Below are positions 57,696 through 64,000 of a stretch of DNA of 64,000 nucleotides, in pieces. The stretch's first letter is position 1; each line of letters starts with the position of its first letter. Position numbers and translations under genes: made by a program. The stretch spans positions 1,240,001-1,304,000 of the forward strand of contig NC_089436.1 of the NCBI RefSeq assembly GCF_026210795.1. Direction: 5' to 3'. A model generated the notes under the pieces. The model was not told where the DNA came from and did not search any database. It worked only from the letters and a program-made list of their open reading frames with translations. Source of the stretch: Rhizophagus irregularis. Its lineage: Eukaryota; Glomeromycota; Glomeromycetes; Glomerales; Glomeraceae.

Positions 57696-57965
57696 AAGAA
57701 ATTATTGACAAAATTTTATAACCAAAATAAAAATTCTCGGCCATTAGTGTTTATTTAAAATTAGGCAGCTGTTATTCGTCCGGAAAAAAATTTAATACCG
57801 GATTATTAGAATTTACCAGAAAATCCAGTAAAATTAGAATAGAGTATCAGAAGTCACGTGTAACTGCAACGGGCAGTAACTAGTTCACTATTATATTTTA
57901 AAACTACGATAATGGCTTTATTTTCGTAAAGGTGAAGTTTTACTTATTTTTTCTCTCAAATATAA

Positions 57966-59360
57966 ATGGACCAGGAGGAAAATGCACTTCTTTCTCGTCC
58001 TACACAAAATTATAATACATTGGACTCATCAGGAATTGACATAAGTCCTGAAACTCCACTTCTACCAACAACTTCTTCACCTCCACAAAACCAGCGTCAT
58101 CGGTTGAGTGGTGGTATTGGACCAGTTTTAAGTGAAATGAAGATACCGTTAAAAATTCGATTATATTTACGTGATGTACTATTACGTTTTTCACAGTTTA
58201 TCCTTATCCTTGTATTTCTTTTCACTTTTTTGACTATTTTTAAATATAAAGCTATACCCGATTCAAATGATTATTCTGATATTGAATTTAATCGGAGATT
58301 TGATCCTAGATCTTATATGACTCCAATAGATAATGATTTTCAAAATTTTCTGATAGTCGAATGAACTCCGAGTACATTATTAAAATGGGCAATAGGTAAA
58401 AATATATTTATTTAATTCTTAAATTTAAAAAAAAAATTTTAAATATTTTCTACTTCGATAATTAATAAATAGCTAATGAATGTAATGCTATAATTGTAAG
58501 TGATCATAATAACATTGAAGGTGCTTTAGTAGCCCAAAGAATTTCACGTGCAAAATATAATTAATGATTCGGTCACTGTAATGCCAGTAATGGAATATAG
58601 GTAAAAAAAGAATAAAATTAATTCTTAATTAATTTTAATTATATTAAAATAAATTCATTTAACTAATTATTAATAACATTAACCTTTTTTTTATTTAAAT
58701 AGTTCCTGTCGACTCCAATATGCAGTTTATTGGTATAAATGAAACGGTACTAGATGATTTTCCAGATTTTTCTTCAGATGAAAGGTTAGAAGAATAATAA
58801 ATTATGTTCATAAATTAGGTGGGTTGGTATCTATAAATCATATTCCATGGAGTAATAGTACTGAATGGGGATATCAAGTTGGAACGTTGACAGATCATCC
58901 TTCATGAAAGAAACTTCGAGATATGTTACTCGTTATTTAATTAGAATCTGGATTTGTGTAATAATTGTAGTAAATTTATTAATTTAAAAATATGATATTT
59001 ATTATAATAGGGAGTTGATGGACTCGAAGTAGTAATCAATGGATATACATTCTCCAGCAAAGAGAACAAGTTTTTTTTATTTGATGCAACAGGAATGAGA
59101 TCAAGAGTTTATCCAAAGTTTATTATAATTTGTTGCCAATCACTTTACTAGCAGATTATTGGACATCATTTTATTCTGAAGTAAAGAAATGTATTGTTTC
59201 AATATACTTTTTGTCATCAAAGAAAATTTCTCTGGTGTCTACATGTTATGAAATTGGAAGAATTTTGTTTATTAAAGGATATGAATAATTTCTATGCGGA
59301 AATTAAAAATGGTAATATAGGGAGAAATGAAAATGAAGAAGAAAGGCAAGTCGATTTAGT
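57966..59360 (+). pseudogene. decayed PHP-domain phosphoesterase-like membrane protein
   Basis: Exon 1 (57966-58364) is open: a polar N-terminus (MDQEENALLSRPTQ), a predicted membrane helix FSQFILILVFLFTFLTIF (about residues 75-92) and a lumenal stretch ending in a stop where the metal-binding HxH block should come. Later pieces are PHP-like: ANECNAIIVSDHNNIEGALV (58472-58535), FIGINETVLDDF (near 58735), GGLVSINHIPWSNSTEWGYQ (58819-58878), GVDGLEVVINGYTF (near 59012) and LLADYWTSFYSEV (near 59145). Intron-like GTAAAA...TAG gaps separate some pieces. Stops, lost HxH and frameshifts show it is dead. PHP proteins hydrolyse phosphoesters with a metal cluster; the role of the intact relative is not known to me. 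Confidence 0.65.
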
Positions 59361-60646
59361 TGATATCTAGATTTTTTTTTAATTATAGTTGTCTAATTTT
59401 TATGTATCTTAAAATAATTTCATACTAAAGAGAAATCTTTTTTTTTTAATCATAATCAATTGATTAGTGATACGATGAGATTATGCTTTTTTAATGTCGA
59501 ATGATAAGTTTAGAAATTATGTAATGATTACTCATTTTTATTTTTAATATTATTTTATAGACAGTATACAGCCAAATTCATAGTCGCCTTTTCGTGCGTT
59601 AGTTCTTTTTCATATTTTTAAATAAACTGAATCAGCAATTTAAAATATTTAATAAAGGATAAAAAAATTTATTAGTCTTGAAATAGTAATAAAATGAAAA
59701 CCCCCAAATAACAAACTGTAAGTTTCATTATGATAAAAAAAAGAATATTTTCTTTCTTAATATATAAAATAATTAATATCCTCAATTATAAATAATTTAA
59801 TTTCTCATCCAAAATAGCAATTTTTTTTAATCTTAAGAAATTTATCTTAACAGTAAAAAATCAATAATATTTCATATGATTAAAATTAAAATTTTTAAAA
59901 TAAATAAAAATAGTAATAAAATTATTTATTTTTTTTTTATTCAAATATAATAATTCTATTTTATTATTTATTTACAGGATTTTATTTTTAATTTTAATTA
60001 TTTTTTTTTTTAGGAAAAAATCAACGATCATAAAAAAAAACGATAATCATCTACGAGATGACGTCTTGAAAATTTAATTTAAATACAATGCATTATTACT
60101 AAATGCGACACGTATGTATGTGGATATGATATGATGAGATCAGTACATATATATTATTTATATTGATGCCTCCGCCGATCAAAAAAATAAAGTAGCTGAT
60201 CTAAAGATCGATTTGATGATCATGATAAACATTGAGCGTATTGTTAGTATATAGCTTTAAATGATTTATTCAGGATCCAAACAATATTAGATAAATAATA
60301 TGTAGCGTTGATCATCTTTTTCATATGGACCTTTACTATCAAAATGAATCCAATACAGTAAGTACACTATCAATAAAATATTAAATAGATTCTATTAAAA
60401 ATAAAGAAATAGAAAATATTATCGCTGGTTTCAATTTAGTGTGATCATAGCGTAACACCCCCATAAAAAAATTTTTAAAATTTGTGATTATTATATTGTT
60501 TTATTTTTAATAAAAAGTCGTAAAAGTTTTTGGAAGACTTTAACTTAAATAGCTGATTGAGTTTATTTAAAATAAAGAAACTATCGATAAAAAGTTTACG
60601 TAATTATAAATTTGAGTTTCTTAGTACATTTAACCGTATCATCATA
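59361..60646. other. no gene seen
   Basis: Very AT-rich, with many T and A runs (59815-60050). No frame or element is supported. Confidence 0.35.
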
Positions 60647-60900
60647 GCGGATTTATGAAATACCCCAAAATTTGTCCGTCATGTCAAATTAAATAAATAT
60701 TTAACAGTATTTTAGTCACCAAATTTCTATTCAAGTTAGTGAACAGTCAAAAATGAGCTCTAAAAAATTTTTTTGTATCCCAAATCTTGCGTCTAACCAA
60801 TTTTCCCATTATCTAACCAATTTTTCCAGTTAATGTTTCTGTAAATCAATTTTAATTCCCGAGGGCGCAGGGTTTTTGCCAAATTTCATAAATCCGCCGC
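60647..60900. mobile_element. about 250-bp MITE
   Basis: gcggatttatgaaat at the left and atttcataaatccgc at the right are perfect inverted repeats of 15 bp, with weaker matching inwards. No target duplication was identified. Confidence 0.55.
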
Positions 60901-61489
60901 AATGTTATAACTTATATGATATATATAAAAATTATTTTTTAGACCAATTTGAGAAAGAAGAAAGAAATGAGTAAACATTACGTAATCTCTTTAAGCTTAA
61001 CATTTAGCATTAAAAAGCATAGCTGCAAAGTTCCACAACGTTTATCGTATCGTATCATTAATTAATTCAATACGATAAAAAATTTTTACTTTTTGACATA
61101 GTATGTTGTTTCTTACTGAGAAAATCCTACTAGTATATTATTGATGTCTATACCATCTTTTAAATCTATAAAATTAATATTTAATATGAACTGAATAAAA
61201 GTTTTCATATACAATGCGGGCAATAAAACTCGAAAACTTACCTTTCATTGATATAATTTTATAAAATTAATAAGGAATCCTTTTACTCCAATTAAAACTG
61301 ATATCAGTTTTCAAAAAACTCTAGGATTGTCTCTCACATATATTGTTGTAATTCATTAGTATTTCATAATGATCGTTTTTCTACATTATGTTTAACATCT
61401 CGACAGGATTTATATATTGAAATTTCTATCTTATCCAAAACATTCTGCAAATTTCGACTTAATATTTTGAATCTATAATTTGTGTAAGG
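60901..61489. other. no feature seen
   Basis: AT-rich spacer before the transposase relic. Confidence 0.3.
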
Positions 61490-61880
61490 CAAAACAAATA
61501 TTTTTTCCCATGTCAAGATTTTTTGTCGATTTTAGGAAGAGGCCGAATTGGTTTAAAACCCTTATATCATTGTTTAATTGTATTCTCAAATAACTGGAAC
61601 GCTATTTCATGACAACTAATGTAATTTTCTAACAGTTATTTAATTGATTTTTGAACCCATCTGAACTGCCATAATAAACATTAGTGTCCCAATTGGTAAA
61701 ACATTTTATAACCAAGCTCATTAATTTAGTCGCCTTCTCACAGCTTTGTAAGGTACATTTGACAATTTTCTAGCCAAAGTACGTAAATATATTGAAATTA
61801 TTTTAACAAATATGCCGTTTAAGAACATGTTAATGATTCATATTTTGTTTGGCCGACTATTGCCTCTTCTGTGCATCATG
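61490..61880 (-). pseudogene. Tc1/mariner-type transposase relic, N-terminal part
   Basis: Minus-strand pieces NKIRIINMSLNG, then AVRRRLN and LGYKM, then IAFQLFENTIKQ and GFKPIRPLPK match the relic at 6225-6905 and the same Tc1-like transposase pattern. The C-terminal half is missing. It adjoins the 3' flank of kinase module copy 3 exactly as the other adjoins copy 1. Confidence 0.72.
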
Positions 61881-61959
61881 TCTTGATATTATAACAGTTA
61901 ATGATGAATTTCTTTTAAAAAAAAATAGCTTGGAATCGCTTATTTTGTAAACAAGGATT

Positions 61960-63200
61960 TTTAACAACCGTCATTTTAAAATTGATTGGATAATTTACAC
62001 GTTAGACGACTTATTAGCTGCATATTCCCTAACCCTACAGTTTGTACTACATAACCTGTCAAATCATCAGATGATAAATTAAGATTAGTTGACTGTATAA
62101 ACAAAATGATTATATAATATAAATAATATAATATAAATAATATAATATAAGTAGATAACTATACATTATTTACACATGAAAATCTATTCTTATCGATTAT
62201 GCACATTTAATGTAGCCATTTAAGTTTTAGTACGGATGTGATTAAAATATGTTTAACGGAAATATATAAAATGCCAAACGGCTGTATCATCATTTAACAT
62301 CATGTCTAAAAATTACACGCATTATTATCTCATCATCTCATTCATCATCTTGATATTATTAAATATCATGCTAAATATATATTAATAAAGAACACCTCTC
62401 AATTATAACTTTGATAAATACTATGAATATATAAAAAACGTTAAACTCTTTAACTATTTAAAAATAGTAAAGATTAACAAAGATAATCGAAACTTCAATC
62501 TATTTTTATTAAAACAATAAAAGCAAGATAGTTCATTCAATATTATCAAAAGAACTTATCCCTATAAAAAAATTCTGGAAAAAACTCTGATAAATGATAA
62601 TTTTCCTTCTGAAGAAACTCAGAAATATGATCATTTTTCTGAATAAATTAAATTTGTTATGTCGACTTATTTTTTTTTTTATATTTTTTATATTTAAATT
62701 TTTGACATATGATATATAGGACATAGAAATGTTAACAATTTAACTTAAGTTTTAATTGATGTGACCGAAAATTGTCAAATTAATCTTAATCTTTGTGTTA
62801 AAGATCCTTAGAGGTGAGAAATACATAATTAATTTCATAACAACACCCAATATAATATTTACCATAAATGTTAAAATTACGATTTAAGTTGTGACTTTGT
62901 GATTCTGCAAAGATTTTTAATGACGCACCCGCGAGGCAAACACTTTGTCCATAATTATTTTGTCAAAAAAAAGTCAAAAAATCTTAATACATTTTCTACT
63001 CAAAACGTTTATATTTAACTAAAAATAACCAAAATTCTTATATTCTTCATCTCAAAGCAACTTGCGCATTGTTGAGCTGAGTATAATGATAAAACGAAAA
63101 AAAATAATAAAACGAATTTTAGAAAGAAATTTCTGGTATAACGAATCGGCGGTTAAACGGATTACGAAATAATATTTTTCGATCAAGGCATATTCTTTTC
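61960..63200 (-). repeat. shared 3' flank of the module, copy 3
   Basis: Reverse complement of about 4990-6200. A CCCTATAAAAA-type fragment at 62560 onward is inserted and replaces part of the flank. Text such as 'atcatcatttaacatcat' and 'tcttatcgattatgcacattt' matches. Confidence 0.65.
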
Positions 63201-63264
63201 CTACCCTCAATTTTATTAACGATTTTAATATTCTATTTAAATTTGTACTACGATGTATTCCTTC

Positions 63265-64000
63265 TTAAAGTTCCGAAATATTTAACAGTCGACTATAATA
63301 GATAGCTCTTTCATGACATGGTAAAGTGTTAAAATGCAATTGTTCTAAGCTTGAGAATTTAATTTCTTCGGCAACGTTAAATTGATTGGATAAATCCGAT
63401 GGATAAGGATCGTCGCATATTGTTGTGACCCAATTTCCTAAACATTCGCAAAGTTGAGATGCTGTCGGTCTATTGGATGGATCAGTATCTAAACATTGTA
63501 ACATTAATCTAGTGAAAACAGGTGGAGTTCCACTGACTATATTCGGTCTGGTTCCTGAACAAATCTCTTGTATAAGTTGTGAATCATGAGGTCTATCACA
63601 ATAAGGGCGTATACCAGCTGATAGCATCCACATGATCATGCCGAAACTGTATATGTCAGACTCTTTAGTTAATGTATATCCATTAAAGACTTCAGGAGCA
63701 ACAAAAGGTATTACGCCGTAAATTTGTATAGAAGATATTTGTTCATCAACAGGACCGTGTAATCCTGTGTCCGCAATTTTAGCATCTATTGAATCCATTT
63801 CGCTATCCTCAACCAGTATGTTCCCCCCGTGTAAATTTCCATGAGTAAGATCGCGTTCATGAATAAAATTAAGACCAGCTGATATGGCCCATAATAGATC
63901 TACAATATCTCTCCAGTAAAGGATTCTCGTGGATTCATCAAGATACGAATATAAATTCCCATTTTCATAATATCTCATGACGAACATGTAACACGATGTC
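63265..64000 (-). CDS. kinase-like protein (predicted pseudokinase), module copy 3, 5' end outside window
   Basis: Open from the window edge to a TAA at 63265-63267; this is exon 2 only. THGNLHGGN again has Asn in place of the catalytic Asp, ADTG and FVAPE are present, and the C-terminus (SLEQLHFNTLPCHERAIYYSR) follows copy 1. It has one extra residue in the VEDSEMDSI loop compared with copies 1 and 2. The frame is intact although the copy has diverged most, which argues against simple neutral decay. Confidence 0.78.
   Translation of the reverse strand, partial: TSCYMFVMRYYENGNLYSYLDESTRILYWRDIVDLLWAISAGLNFIHERDLTHGNLHGGNILVEDSEMDSIDAKIADTGLHGPVDEQISSIQIYGVIPFVAPEVFNGYTLTKESDIYSFGMIMWMLSAGIRPYCDRPHDSQLIQEICSGTRPNIVSGTPPVFTRLMLQCLDTDPSNRPTASQLCECLGNWVTTICDDPYPSDLSNQFNVAEEIKFSSLEQLHFNTLPCHERAIYYSRLLNISEL

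Larger units (their letters stand above)
52258..57752 (-). repeat. right arm of the inverted duplication (kinase module copy 2)
   Basis: Reverse complement of 390-6047. It lacks the palindrome at 1281, the MITE at 1817 and the Tc1 relic beyond 6200, and has an extra truncated kinase tail (53215-53511). Confidence 0.85.

Noticed and set aside
58000-58194. 64-codon minus-strand frame
   Set aside because: Shadow of the plus-strand PHP-protein exon 1.

Overview
The window looks like nuclear DNA of an arbuscular mycorrhizal fungus, most likely Rhizophagus or a close relative (Glomeromycotina). It is very AT-rich. Its genes have short GT-AG introns. Its kinase-like genes carry a CxxC...WCxxC lead-in and belong to a strongly expanded family, and most of the remaining DNA is transposon debris. 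This assignment is from recognition of protein families, not from a database search. I see no rRNA, tRNA or CRISPR array.

Two genes look ordinary and intact. One is a nine-exon seven-transmembrane PAQR/IZH-type receptor-like gene on the minus strand (36063-37788). The other is a four-exon, catalytically complete TKL-like protein kinase on the plus strand (42562-44291). A third kind of gene is a set of three near-identical kinase-like genes, at 3377-4884 (+), 53569-55052 (-) and 63265-64000 (-, cut by the window end). All three have an Asn where the catalytic-loop Asp should be (HGN instead of HRD), so they look like pseudokinases. Their frames and, where visible, their intron are kept open.

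These kinase-like genes sit in a dispersed repeat module with a shared 5' flank of about 1 kb and a shared 3' flank. In two further copies of the module (about 23.6-27.1 kb +, about 45.6-50.3 kb -) the kinase is gone except for a piece of its intron. An unrelated unknown gene (46406-47074, broken sister at 25059-25717, eroded third copy near 32.6-33.2 kb) occupies the slot. The two outer module copies form a large inverted duplication (390-6047 against 52258-57752).

The remaining DNA is largely mobile. A 5'-truncated LINE (10061-14991) has a perfect 17-bp target duplication and an almost open RT-RNase H frame. A polyadenylated retrocopy (15620-16909) has a 16-bp target duplication. There are also a LINE ORF1-like relic, two Tc1/mariner transposase relics, foldback elements built from TTTCGCCGAA/TTTCACCGAC-type iterons, and many short terminal-inverted-repeat elements (MITEs) resembling hAT, Mutator, PIF-Harbinger, piggyBac and Tc1. 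Several have exact target duplications, and five can be compared with an empty site in a paralogous copy inside this same window.

Decayed genes include an F-box/LRR-like gene (38390-39470), a PHP-domain protein (57966-59360) and several kinase fragments. The most unusual locus is a minus-strand gene at 7377-8488 whose 5' part is an array of 22-44-nt exon-like blocks, of two repeated types, between splice signals. It may be a micro-exon, repeat-encoding secreted-protein type gene, but that is inference.
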